Source: Odontocerum albicorne (Eukaryota; Arthropoda; Insecta; Trichoptera; Odontoceridae). From it: 64,000 nt of DNA. The first letter of the stretch is position 1, and every line of letters starts with the position of its first letter. The stretch spans positions 19,244,251 to 19,308,250 of the forward strand of contig OX463863.1 in the NCBI GenBank assembly GCA_949825065.1. The letters run 5' to 3'. Positions 33,246 to 45,070 of the stretch are shown piece by piece. The notes under the pieces are model-generated. The model was not told the DNA's origin, did not search any database, and saw only the letters and a list, made by a program, of their open reading frames with translations. The position numbers and the translations under genes are program-made.

Positions 33246-34025
33246 TTAATTAAGAGAGATTTTCTTGAATTAACTTCTACATAACCATTTCCTAATCCTA
33301 CAAAAAAAAATCGTTAACAAATGGAAAAAAAGCAATGCATAAAATCAACTTTTCCTAGGAGCTAAGAAGTTTCACTTCTACCGCGCGAGAGTCTCACGGA
33401 TCTGTTTTTTTTAATCCCTGGGTGGCTTTTAGAACACCTTGACTTACATACATACATAACATCACACAGTTTATCCTCTTTGCCCACCCCGACAGGGAGA
33501 TGGCTTGATGGTATGTTTGTTTTCAGGAACATATCTCATTAGTAAGACGAGGTATACGTGTAGTTAATACTGTGTCAATATTTTTATTTGATGTTTTTTT
33601 TTTGTAAAAAAGAGAAAATAAAGCAAAGTCTAATTTGTAAACTATTTTGTAGAAATTTCAAATTAAAATGCATCTTGCTGCAACCTGAGTGCAATAGCTT
33701 TTTATTGTCACTCGTTCGACCTATGCAGATGTGTTACGTCAGACATGCCCAGCCTTTATACTATACTGTCATTGGTGGTTTATTTCATATCGAATTTAAC
33801 CGAAATGCTATTTAATGTGAAACCAGAGTCTGTCCGCTTACCTTTCAGAATAAAAACGTTACATTTGTGAGGATTTCCATTCACCATGGTCTGGAAAAAG
33901 ATAAAACAGTATTCGGTTCATCCCTCGTAACCTGTAAGCGAGTATGAACGCGTTCGTCATAATTTTAGATAAATTAGGCTAATATATATGCAAAGTAAGA
34001 GCGCTGTCTTAGCTTCTTAATTAAA
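33246..34025. other. spacer with a LINE 3'-end scrap
   Basis: CCACCCCGACAGGGAGATGG near 33485 is the 3' UTR motif of the RTE-like LINEs; otherwise nothing recognised. Confidence 0.4.
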
Positions 34026-34565
34026 CGCTTAATCCGACTAACCGGTTTTCGGTTATATTAGTATGCAAAAAACTGTTAACCGGTTACAAAGTAAAAAAAA
34101 CACTCTCTAGAGTTTTCAATTAACCGATTTATTAGATTAACCGGTTTTCGGTTCTTTTTAAATCCAAGATACCGGTTTCTATCGTTTACGTTAAAATATA
34201 TGAACAGAGAAAGAAGGGCGCCGCCTAGGAGTTTCAATTAAACACTTTATTCGATTTGCCAGTTACCGGTGATATTTATATTTAAAAAGCGTTATGAAAA
34301 ATATGTATAAAAACAAAAAGGGCGCTGCCTGGGATTTTCAATTAACGACTTTATTCGATTAACAATTTTCGAAATTTAAGGTTTTCGCTTATTTTTATAT
34401 GTAAGAAACCAGTTATGCAAATATATATGCATGCAAAAATATGAATATATTGTCAAATTTTGCAAAACGAGTCACCTACGTAAAATAAAAATAACTAGTT
34501 TTCGATTATTTTGAAATCGTCCAATTAACTAGTTAACCAGTTTCGATTTAAACCGGTTTGGAACC
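34026..34565. repeat. degenerate tandem repeat with TTAACCGGTTTTCGG motif
   Basis: Roughly 110-bp units, each with TTTCAATTAA(C/A)(C/G)..TTTATTCGATT and an AACCGGTTTTCGG-like part; 4-5 decayed copies. Confidence 0.65.
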
Positions 34566-34667
34566 CTCTTGCACTATTTATAGGGATATCCGGGTCATAT
34601 ACTCACCACGCCTTTATTTCACAAAAGTCTATCTAAACGAATTGTCTCTCATGTGCAGAAGATAATA

Positions 34668-35671
34668 TTGGGTGTTAACATAAGTTGTGTCCGTTTTTTT
34701 TCAAATTTAAAAATGAGCACCAAAAGTAAAACAAAATGGTAAATGTTATACGTCATTCGAAAGAAAATTTTCTGCTCTACAAGCTATTGTATTTGCTTTT
34801 ACGTTACATATATTATTTTATTTGATTACAAGCCTTCAAAATGGAATGCCAAGTAGACGAACGTGAGCATTTTCGACACCTCCTTCTGTTCGCGTTCAAT
34901 CGAGGGAATAAAGCTGCCAAAGCTGCTCGCGATATTTGCGATGTGTACGGTGAAGATGCTATGAATGAAAGGATAGCTCGTCGATGATTTTTGCGTTTCA
35001 AAGTCGGTCATTTCGACCTGAAAGACATGGAACGTTCCGGACGACCAGTGGACTTCGATGAGGCGCGAGCAAACCAGCAGAAATTCAAAATCAACGATAT
35101 ACAATTGATTTTTGTTGTTTTCACTCAAAACATGTGGAACCCAAGCGCCGAACTTCTGGACTTGTCCCATTGATTTAAGATGGCAGTGTATAGTCATGTG
35201 ACTACAGTTCATCTAGTCATCCAATTCTATGGTGGTTTGAAGGAGATCTTCATGAATAATATGGTTTAAGCGGTCCTCATCGAAGTCCACTGGTCGTCCG
35301 GAACGCTCCATGTCTTTCAGGTCGAAATTACCGTCTTTGAAATGCAAAAACCACCGACAAGCTGTCCTTTCATTCATAACATCTCCACAGTACACTTCGC
35401 AAATATCGCGAGCAGCTTTGGCAACTTTATTCCCTCAATTGAACGCGAACAGAAGGAGGTGTCGAAAATGCTCACGTTCGTCTACTTGACATTCCATTTT
35501 GAAGGCTTGTAATCAAATGAAATAATATATGTAACGTAAAAGCAAACACAATATCTTGTAGAACAGAAAATTTTCTTTCGAATGACGTATAACCTTTACC
35601 ATTTTGTTTTACTTTTGGTGCTCATTTTTAAATTTGAATTAAAAACGGACACAACTTATGTTAACACCTAA
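34668..35671. mobile_element. foldback mariner: two inverted transposase 5' halves
   Basis: Ends TTGGGTGTTAACATAAGTTG and complement, TA on both sides (34666-34667, 35672-35673). Each arm of about 400 bp starts with the terminal repeat, 5' UTR and the transposase N-terminus (MECQVDEREHFRH, GNKAAKAARDICDVYGEDAMNER). The left arm has a TGA at the Trp position of RR(W)FLRF. The arms face each other, with about 200 bp of rearranged transposase sequence between them. No catalytic domain. This structure should fold into a long hairpin as RNA. Confidence 0.88.
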
Positions 35672-36099
35672 TAGATCGATATGTCATAAGTAACACATTT
35701 AACTTTATGTGTGATCTAGTGTGTGTGTGTAGTGTTCATATATAGTATGATCACACATTTTGATACGACTTCCCAAAAAAAATTGTCATCAAGTGTTTTC
35801 TAAAGCTGCACACACCACCCATATCCCAAACATTGTAAAACCGTGTACTATTATTCTACGCAAGATTGACACTTTCACCGCATCTGGTTTCTTCTTATCA
35901 CGTCCCTTTTAATGCAAAGGCTTCTCTTCCATAAACCAAAGTTGACAGCAGCACACAATAATCTTTTTCAAATACTATAGATAACATACACTATCAACAG
36001 TCATGATTCAGAGAGTAGAACGCATCAAATACTATTGATTTTAACAGTATCGGGTCCTGAACATATTTACATCTCAAATCCATTCTCTGGCACTACCAT
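35672..36099. other. spacer
   Basis: A stretch at 35967-36050 is repeated directly at 37166-37260; see findings. No gene. Confidence 0.4.
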
Positions 36100-36638
36100 C
36101 GAGAGGAAGGGAAGATGCAGACTCAGCAGACACACATGACACGCATGGCAACTGATCAAATGTTCACCATCCCTAGAGTTAAAACATCTTTTGCCCAAAG
36201 GAAATATGCCTATTTACGAGTAGCTCCCATGACATACAATGGGGTGCCAAATTCAATAAAGGTAAAGGGAGGAAAACAGTTTAGGCAGTCAATCGGAGCG
36301 TGGATGTTATTGCGACAGGAGTTTGAATGCTTGGCCTTGCAAGAGGAATGACTAGTAGCAAAGGTTTGTGTGAGCTCTTGAGTGTGGTATTTCTTGTTAT
36401 TTTTTTATGATTATGTGCGGTATATTGTGGAATGAACGTTTTAGTTCTGTCTGGAGTGATGAAGTGTGAGGAGTTTGATTTCGCGTGATGTATACATATG
36501 TAATTGAGTTTCACTGTTTGTCAGGTTGATGAGAATGTGCAACGGGGTTTTATATAATCAAAAAATCGGAAAGAAGTATCGATTTATTTTTTCACGCTTT
36601 ATGTCTTCAGTGAGATACAGGCAAAAACCTAGTTTTTT

Positions 36639-36835
36639 TTAACCTGGAGAGTTTAATGCCATGTGGCAATCTCTTCCAACCAATTAGAAAGATGTTTTTA
36701 TGGGCCCTAAGTGTTAACCAGACTGGAATCCTATTGAAAAAAATATGGGTTCCAGCGGGGATCGAACCCGCAACCTCCGGAGCGGCAGACAAGTGTCTTA
36801 CCCCCAGGCCACGGAGGTCGTCTTTAGGTCGGTCG
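36639..36835 (-). mobile_element. tRNA-derived SINE in the LINE 3' UTR
   Basis: Reverse complement of the 19673 type: B-box GGTTCGATCCCCG and A-box GTGGCCTGGGGG, tail TGCCATGTGGCAATCTC...CCAACCA at the left. TAGTTT flanks both ends (target duplication). Confidence 0.85.
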
Positions 36836-36892
36836 TAGTTTACTGGGGACACGACAAATGAAAGGCAACAAACCCAGATCCATTAATCTAAT

Positions 36893-37060
36893 TGGAATCC
36901 TATTGAAAAAAATATGGTTCCAGCGGGGATCGAACCCGCAACCTCCGGAGCGGCAGACAAGTGTCTTACCCCCAGGCCACGGAGGTCGTCTTTAGGTCGG
37001 TCGTAGTTTACTGGGGACACGACAAATGAAAGGCAACAAACCCAGATCCATTAAAATTGT
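36893..37060 (-). repeat. 171-bp tandem duplication of SINE head plus LINE UTR
   Basis: 36893-37060 repeats 36722-36890 nearly base for base (GGAATCCTATTGAAAAAAAT ... AACCCAGATCCATTAA), giving a second SINE head. Confidence 0.9.
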
Positions 37061-37378
37061 GTGTCCTAATTAAATGACTTGTTATTTTTTCGCAAATTGT
37101 GTATATTTCTTGTCATGTGTAAAATAAATAAATAAAAAATATAATATATATTTTAACAGAACAATGTTTTTCAAATACTATAGATCCGCTATCAACAGTC
37201 TTATGTTTCAGAGAGTAGAACGAATCAAAGACTTAGGGTAGGTATACATTTTAACAGTAGGCTCTCATTTGGTCTTCATGCTGAGGAATTGTGTGAGTCT
37301 GCTTATGGGGTTTGTGATACGAGTCTTTAAGTCATTTGTTGTGGGAGAGGTTTTCAGGTCCGTCTACAGTGCGCTATA

Positions 37379-37925
37379 CATGAGAAAATGTAGCATGGTC
37401 CCTGTGACAGTTCAAAAAATTGGCCCCAATACAACCTTGTTACGACGTTCAGTAATTTTAATTATTTTATCAACTTTAATATAAGCCTCGATTCTAATAA
37501 ATAGCAAGTTATTTAGGTAAATACATTACATAAAACTAACAATAATGACAAATTAATACATCTTGTTACAAATTAGCAAAAATGTGGCAGTTTGTTAAAA
37601 TCAAATAATATTTGGTGACGTTCGTCAAAAGTCACTACGTTAGTCCGCATTGGCAAGGGATGGGGTATACGATAATTGGATTTTAAATTTTTTTATACCT
37701 AAAATGAAATGTTCGTAATTAGTATTAATCCATAGTGGATCTTGGCCTATTTAAAGATAGATACAAATCATACAATACATTAGAAAGTCAGTATAATGAA
37801 AATTAGGAATTAAAACGTCAGTTTATAAAAAAAACGATTCGATTATTAAAAAAAAATTATTTTATCCCATCCCTTTGATACATGACATTTCAAATGTCAC
37901 AGGGACCATCCTACATTTTTTCAAG
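37379..37925. mobile_element. TA-type MITE, copy 2
   Basis: 547 bp, same family and orientation as 24050-24618, TA at 37377-37378 and 37926-37927. Confidence 0.85.
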
Positions 37926-38049
37926 TATAGTATGCAGCAAGTTAGAATGTGGAGTATGGGTGCGGACCTCGCGGGGGATAAGTTACTCTCAAATGGCAGA
38001 GAAAGTCGGAAAGACATTTTTAAGATATTTCTACTTACGGGAGTGTGGT

Positions 38050-38440
38050 TTCTACCCGTGACTCTATCCTACTAGATTTCTTCTTGGTTTGTTGGGATAC
38101 TACCTTATAAGCGTGAGGAGGGATGTGACGGTTTCTTCTTGTATCTTTGTGTTGCTGACGGGAGCTACTATACATACATCGAATCCAACTAGTTTTATAA
38201 CATTTCAAGTCTCCGAATACGTCTTCTATAGGGAACCCAAATCTCAGACCCATAGATAATTGTGGAAAGGACACTGCCCCTGTAGACAGACATCTTTGTA
38301 TACTATAGTAGATGTGAAATACTCGTAAACAAACACTCTCGATATGAGAACCGAATGTATATTTACTGTTAAACATGAAGCCAAGGTCTCTGATAGTGTC
38401 GCCTTGCACGATGGGCTGACCAGCGATACTTAACATAAGG
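38050..38440 (-). mobile_element. jockey-like LINE RT fragment
   Basis: Minus-strand frame 38035-38436: IAGQPIVQGDTIRDLGFMFN, YTFGSHIESVC, FHIYYSIQRCL match the post-core region of jockey-group RTs. Confidence 0.65.
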
Positions 38441-38449
38441 TACTTTACT

Positions 38450-38620
38450 TACCTTATGTTAAGTACTGCCGGGTGCTAACTCTTGAAAGAGTCGTGAGCT
38501 GACATTTAGAGATGTCGAAGGCCAGCTTAGTGGGCTCGCTCCACTCTCAGACTCATTCCAATTGCCCTGGAGTTCCATGCAGTCTTGGAGAGAATCAATT
38601 ATTTTTTACTGTTTCAACAC
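38450..38620 (+). repeat. conserved non-repeat segment beside the 44-bp satellite, copy 1
   Basis: About 160 bp (CTAACTCTTGAAAGAGTCGT ... GGAGAGAATCAATTATTTTT) that recurs inverted at 59680-59830, also within this satellite. It starts with a hairpin ACTCTTGAAAGAGT. Confidence 0.85.
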
Positions 38621-38624
38621 TTAG

Positions 38625-39690
38625 TATCTCAATCCCGAGTTATAACGTGATAAACTAGATTTGGTTAAGTCATGATCCCATGTTTTAACATGATAAACCG
38701 GATTTGGTTAAGTCCCTGTCCCGTGTTATAACGTGATAAACTGGATTTGGTTAAGTTCCGGTCCCGTGTTTTAACGTGATAAATTAGATTTGCATGGAGT
38801 CTCGGTCCCGTGTTTAAACGTGATAAATTAGATTTGCATTGAGTCTCGGTCCCGTGTTTTAATGTGATAAACTAGATTTGCATTGAGTCCCGGTCCCGTG
38901 TTTTAACGTGATAAACTAGATTTGCATTGATTCCCGGTCCCGTGTTTTAACGTGAAAAATTAGATTTGCATTGACTCTCGGTCCCATGTTTTAACGTGAT
39001 AAACTAAATTTGCATTGAGTCTCGGTCCCGTGTTATAACGTGATAAACTAGATTTGCATTGGGTCCTGGTCCCGTGTTTTAACGTGATAAACTAGATTTG
39101 CATTGAGTCCCGGTCCCGTGTTATAACGTGATAAACTAGATTTGCATTGAGTCCTGGTCCCGTGTTTTAACGTGATAAACTAGATTTGCATTGAGTCCTG
39201 GTCCCGTGTTTTAACGTGATAAACTAGATTTGCATTGAGTCCTGGTCCCGTGTTTTAACGTGATAAACTAGATTTGCATTGAGTCCCGGTTCCGTGTTTT
39301 AATGTGATACACTAGATTTGCATTGAGTTCCGGTCCCGTGTTTTAACGTGATAAATTCGATTTGCATTGAGTCTCGGTCCCGTGTTTTAATGTAATAAAC
39401 TAGATTTGCATTAAGTCCCGGTGCCGTGTTTTAACGTGATAAACTAGATTTGCATTGAGTCCCGGTCCCGTGTTATAACGTGATAAACTAGATTTGCATT
39501 GAATCTTGGTCCCGTGTTTTAACGTGATAAACTAGATTTGCATTGAGTCTCGGTCCCATGTTTTAACGTGATAAACTAGATTTGCATTGAGTCCCGGTCC
39601 CATGTACCAACGTAATAAACTAGATTTGCATTGATTCTCGGTCCCGTATTAAAACGTGATAAACTAGATTTGCATTGAGTCCCGATTAAA
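38625..39690 (+). repeat. 44-bp satellite, about 24 units, array 1
   Basis: Unit TTTTAACGTGATAAACTAGA + TTTGCATTGAGTCCCGGTCC + CGTG, 3-12% divergent; the left edge has older units (GGTTAAGT variants). Confidence 0.96.
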
Positions 39691-39949
39691 AAAAAAACTC
39701 AACCCTCATACATACGCGGTCGACTCAGAAGGTACTGTCAATTGTTACGTCATAACGAATGAACCAGCGATGCCAGCGCTTTTAAATTTTTACAGAAGAT
39801 AGTCGAAATGTGTCGCTATTTAACTCATTTATTGATCTACATATGGCGCGGGTGGTTATACGAAAATTAAATCAATCACCTTTTCCAATGGACAGACTGT
39901 GTACATATCTAGCCGTGTCCCGTACAAGGTAAATAGAGAGAATAGATCT

Positions 39950-40400
39950 CTAAAATTTTCTCTCAAATCATAAAACTTTCACCTCCTCTACATTCATACA
40001 TCTCGTCATGTATACTATTCTATTATGCACACTTCTCACTTTACCTTCTTTTAAATTCTACCCCATTTGACTCAGTCACGTTCTCCTCGCTCTACATCTT
40101 CCATGCACACCTTGCACTTCTGTATTGTATACTCACTTAGTCATTATTTCATTATTCATTCTCTCCACATGTCCAAACTATCTCAAAGCTCCTCTCTTCA
40201 CCTTATTTAAAACATCCCGATTAGTCAGTCATTCACTCGTAATTCTTTCTCTCCACATATTCGAAACATCTCAGCGCATCCTCCTCCACCTTACTCACCA
40301 CATCAGCCTTAAGTTCACATTCATCCCTAATCACTTCATACCGTATTCTGTTATGCATTGTCATCCCGTGTATTTTTTCTAGGTACACTCATTTTTACAG
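39950..40400 (-). mobile_element. RTE-like LINE debris
   Basis: Reverse complement of the ...CALKRIHG, DVLSKVEEDALRWFG segment seen at 41160-41570. Multiple overlapping scraps. Confidence 0.6.
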
Positions 40401-40434
40401 CATTCATTCAGCTATTTTCAGTGAATGTTAAATT

Positions 40435-41025
40435 AATTAATTAATAAATATAATACATAAATAAACCAATACATAAATAAATATATATACGAGTATTATA
40501 TAAATACACAAATAAATACTTTAATAAATAAGTACATAAATAAATATATATTACATAAATACACAAATAAATACTTTAATAAATAAATACTTTAATAAAT
40601 AAATACATAAATAAATATATATAACATAAATACACAAATAAATACTTTAATAAACAAATACATAAATAAATATATATTACATAAATACACAAATAAATAC
40701 TTTAATAAATAAATATATATAACATAAATACACAAATAAATACTTTAATAAACAAATACATAAATAAATATATATTACATAAATACACAAATAAATACTT
40801 TAATAAATAAAAATATATTACATAAATACACAAATAAATACTTTAATAAATAAATACATAAATAAATATATATTACATAAAAACACAAATAAATACTTTA
40901 ATATATAAATACATAAATAAATATATATTACATAAATACACAAATAAATACATAAATAAATATATATTACATAAATACACAAATAAATACTTCAATAAAT
41001 AAATATTTCAATAAATAAACACAAG
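40435..41025. repeat. AT-rich minisatellite (TAAATACATAAATAAATATA)n
   Basis: Units of about 57 bp built from AATAAATACTTTAATAAATA and ATATATTACATAAATACACA. Confidence 0.92.
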
Positions 41026-41029
41026 TCAA

Positions 41030-41830
41030 TGGGACACTAAAACATGTTTATTTGAACCGGACAGTATCAAAATCTGCTAAGATGATAGTCCACAACAGTA
41101 TTTTGATGTCAAATTTGTTATATGGAAGTGATGCGTGGATCTGGAGAAATACTGAGAGGGGCCGAATAAAAGACTAGAAATGTGTGCTTTGAAACGAATA
41201 CATGGAGTGACAATGTATGACAGAATATGGAATGAAGTGATTAATAATAATTGTGTACTTAAGGCTGATGTGTTGAGTAAGGTGGAGAAGGACGCGCTGA
41301 GATGGTTTGGGCAATAATAATAAATGAATTAAGAAATATTTACAAAATGAATATATGTAGAGTTTATTATGTAGTAATGGAACGTGGAAGTGGATCAAGG
41401 CTGAAAAGAGTCAAATAAATGGTGTAGAAATGCGTGTATGAAGAAGTATACATGGGGTGATAATGTATGACAGAATACGGAATGGATGGATTAGGGATGA
41501 ATGTGAACTCAAGGCTGATGTGTTGAGTAAGGTGGAGGAGGATGCGCTGAGATGGTTTGGGCGTGTGGAACAAATTAATAAAAAAAGACTAAAAAACAGA
41601 TATACTCGTACAGTACAAATGTGAGTGATAGGCGTGTGAGAGGAAGATCAATGTAAATATAGTTGGATCAAGTGAATGGCATTCTGAAAAAAGGAAACGT
41701 AAAAACTCAGAGAAATCGTTACGTGTTTTATTAAAAGTTTTATGTATGTGGAAAAGGTTATATGTCAGTCTGGCACTCCGTCATATCTGCCTACCCCGAC
41801 AGGGAAATGTCGTGATGGTATAATTAATGA
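41030..41830 (+). mobile_element. RTE-like LINE 3' region, two joined pieces
   Basis: 41030-41320 and 41400-41830 both carry ATGTATGACAGAATA(T/C)GGAATG...GATGTGTTGAGTAAGGTGGAG (TYDRI/VLSKVE coding) with many stops. 3' UTR motif TACCCCGACAGGGAAATG near 41790. Confidence 0.7.
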
Positions 41831-42193
41831 ATTAATGAACCAGCCGGGTCAGGCAGACAGACAGAAGGCAGGTCTATTAACTAGTTCACGGAGGTCATCT
41901 CATCTCATCTGTTCAATACAATAGTATAATATATTGAATGCACACTGGCCCTGACCGTGAAGATCGAAATGGAATTGCGGCGCACACTGGTCAAATCTTA
42001 GGAAGCAACAATTGAAAACGACCTTTTCTGGGAGGCTTTATCAAAATTAATGAACATATATAAACACTATATACTTAATTTACACTACACCTAAAGTTTA
42101 ATGTGTTACTATCACATATCGGAAGATTTACAAAGGTTTCTTTGTAGCTTATCTTCCTGCGGTTTTCTTACCGAATATGTTTTCTTGAGCATA
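41831..42193. other. spacer, nothing recognised
   Basis: No coding frame or repeat partner seen. Confidence 0.35.
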
Positions 42194-43117
42194 CTACCTT
42201 GATCAAAAAGTTTTAGGACTTTACACATTAAATCGAAAATACAAGTTTATTCATCAAAATCGATATGGTCCCCTTCAAAGTACTCCCCATCGGCTGCAAC
42301 GCACTTACGCCAGCGCTTGATCCAATCCTCGAAACACCTCTGGCACTCAATTTTCGGTATGTCCATCAGAGCCGTTTTCGATTTTTCATGACATCCTCTC
42401 GGGTGCTGTAACGCGTTCCGCGAAGCGGTTTTTTAAATCGATTGAACAGGAAAAAGTCGCAGGGAGCCAGATCAGGTGAATTCAAAAGCTGCTGGATAGT
42501 AGTCGTGTTGTTTTTGGTCAAAAACTCATGGAAATCATGTCTTTCGTGATTTCAACGCAGTCCTTTTTTTGCATGAAATTGAGGTCTTTCGGCACCAGTT
42601 TTGCAGCGACACGTCTGAGGCCCAAACCACTAACCAAAATGTATTGAGCGGATCCATAAGCGATGTTCAAGTCCTCTGCCAGCTCTCTGATGGTCAATTT
42701 GCGGTTTTCGACCAACATTTCTTTGATTTTATCGATGTTTTCATCGGTTTTCGACTGCCACTGCGTTTGTCATCCTCGACCGACTCACGACCACTTCTGA
42801 AGCGTTCGTGCCACGGAAAAACACTTCTCCAACATTTCCAAGGTCTGCGGACCGTTAAATCCGTTTTTAACACAAAATTTAATGCAAACTCGTTGATGCA
42901 CAGTTGATGCCATTTCCAAACTTGTAAAAAATCGAAAACACGCACAAAGGTAGATGTACTCAGTACAGCATAACTTTTACAAATGTCAAGCTATGACGCT
43001 GAAATTTGGAGGGAAGTGTCAATGATAGATATGGTAACCTAATAAAAAAAAGGATTCCAATCGGGTGACTGACAGTGCCACATGGTGGCCGGTCCTAAAA
43101 CTTTTTGATTAAGGTAG
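42194..43117 (-). mobile_element. deletion-derivative mariner, copy A
   Basis: Ends CTACCTTGATCAAAAAGTTT and complement, TA at both flanks. The minus strand holds the transposase N-terminal half in two frames: FALNFVLKTD, HERFRSGRESVEDDKRSG, then NRKLTIRELAEDLNIAYGSAQYIL, RRVAAKLVPKDLNFMQKKDCVEI. It then jumps to LLNSPDLAPCDFFLFNRF near the 3' end. The central catalytic region is missing. Cannot encode transposase. Confidence 0.9.
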
Positions 43118-43609
43118 TATACAGAAGCGGAGAAGTACCCACATTAATGACCACAGCTACCATTATCTTGTTAATTGTACCCAGGGCATTATATCGAAGG
43201 CTATAAAACGTTTACTCACCAGTTGGTCAAAGGCTTGGGAGCCGTCTAGTAGCAGTATGGGTGCTGACTATAGGAATATTTAGGGTAAAACACTCAATTA
43301 ATCTTAGGTCCACAAAAGAAACCTGTCCAAACGGATTATGCCTGTCATATGCATGATGAGAATAAGTTACTGTCTGATATGTAGTGGCAGTGGTTCTCTT
43401 AATTTCGTAATAACAGGCAGTTAATCGTCTTCATCGCTGGTGCTAAGTCCCCATGAACCTCATACAATTCAGCTTTGATACACACGACTGTTAACTTCTT
43501 CAAATAAAAATGTTTTATGACGGCACAGGACTCGTTATTCTCTCAGTGTTTCGGCAATTATTCGATTATAAATTATACAGATTTAGATGAGTATCAAACA
43601 TTAACTTAA
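43118..43609. other. spacer between two inverted mariners
   Basis: Unique DNA; no gene recognised. Confidence 0.35.
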
Positions 43610-44523
43610 CTACCTTGATCAAAAAGTTTTAGGACCGGACACCGTGTGGCGCTGTCAGTCACCCGATTGGAATTTTTTTTTTACTAGGTTACCACATCTG
43701 TCATTGACACTTCCCTCCAAATTTCAGCGTCATAGCTTGACATTTGTAAAAGTTACGCTGTACTGAGTACATCTACCTTTGTGCGTGTTTTCGATTTTTT
43801 ACAAGTTTGAAAATGGCATCAACTGTGCATCAACGAGTTTGCATTAAATTTTGTGTGAAAAACGGATTTAACGGTCCGCAGACCTTGGAAATGTTGGAGA
43901 AGTGTTTTTCCGTGGCACTAACGCTTCAGAAGTGGTCGTGAGTCGGTCGAGGGTGACGAACGCAGTGACAGTCGAAAACTGATGAAAACATCGATAAAAT
44001 CAAAGAAATGTTGGCCGAAAACCGCAAATTGAGCTGGCAGAGGACTTTAACATCGCTTATGGATCCGCTCAAAACATTTTGGTTAGTAGTTTGGGCCTCA
44101 GACGTTTCGCTGCAAAACTGGTGCCGAAAGACATCAATTTCATGCAAAAAAAGGACCGCGTTGAAATCACGAAAGACATGATTTCCATGAGTTTTTGACC
44201 AAAAACAACACGACTACTATCCAGCAGCTTTTGAATTCACCTGATCTGGCTCCCTGCGACTTTTTCCTGTTCAACTGACTTAAAAAACCACTTCATGGAA
44301 CGCGTTACAGCAGCCGAGAGGATGTCATGAAAAAATCGAAGATGGCTCTGATGGACATACCGAAAATTGAGTACCAGCGGTGTTTCGAGGATTGGATCAA
44401 GCGCTGGCGTAAGTGCGTTGCAGTCGATGGGGAGTACTTTGAAGGGGACCATCTCGATTTTGATGAATAAACTTGTATTTTCGATTTTATGAATAAAGTC
44501 CTAAAACTTTTTGATCAAGGTAG
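43610..44523 (+). mobile_element. deletion-derivative mariner, copy B
   Basis: Same family as copy A but on the plus strand, about 95% alike and with the same internal deletion junction (GAGTTTTTGACCAAAAACAA near 44190). The right flank is TA. N-terminal coding begins MASTVHQRVCIKFCVKNGFN near 43813, with a frameshift by about codon 45. Confidence 0.9.
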
Positions 44524-44525
44524 TA

Positions 44526-45070
44526 TACGTCGCATTTGAATGATACTCACCATCAGTGATGTAACTTTATAAATTTGGACGCCATCTCATGGAAATTAAC
44601 GAACCTTTTAAAATTATCCTCGTACGTATATAGACGTTTCAAAGGAGGGTAGTCCCTTGTTTATGATCGAAAAAATGGCATTGAAATTTTCCGGAAGTTA
44701 CGACACGAGACCCTCTGCCATAGACTATTTTTTTATTAAATTTTACCTTAAAAATAATCAGATTTCAAATAAATTTAGAAACCCTTATTTGCGCATGCGT
44801 TTTACTTCTGACGTAACAACTCCCAATAAAATCTGACAGTTGTTTTTATTCATAGAACCGCATACGATTTTCTATATACAAACTGGCGTGTTTTTTCTAG
44901 TTACGAACTTATATATAATATAAACAAACAGTATAATGTTCTAGTATTTATATATAATATATAAATAAACAGTAGAATGTACCTTATAACAAAAATTATG
45001 AAAAAATAAAAGAACCAGTAGTGAGACACATTAAAAAGAAAACGATATTAAAACAATTACAGCAGAAACA
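44526..45070. other. AT-rich spacer
   Basis: A hAT-like start CAGTGATGTAAC near 44554 has no partner that I can place. Confidence 0.35.

Larger units (their letters stand above)
36100..37130 (+). mobile_element. CR1-like LINE, ORF2 C-terminus and full 3' UTR
   Basis: Frame 36115-36351 gives FTIPRVKTSFAQRKYAYLRVAPMTYN and FRQSIGAWMLLRQEF, stop at 36349-36351. The UTR contains AACGGGGTTTTATATAATC and TACATATGTAATTGAGTTTC near 36490-36560, then CCTAGTTT split by a SINE, ACTGGGGACACGACAAATGA, and ends AAATAAATAAATAAAAAA near 37125. The copy at 50215-51490 has the same order on the other strand. Confidence 0.8.

Noticed and set aside
36740..36985. Two tRNA genes
   Set aside because: A and B boxes are present, but there is no paired acceptor stem, the flanking body and tail match SINEs, and the second head comes from a local duplication.
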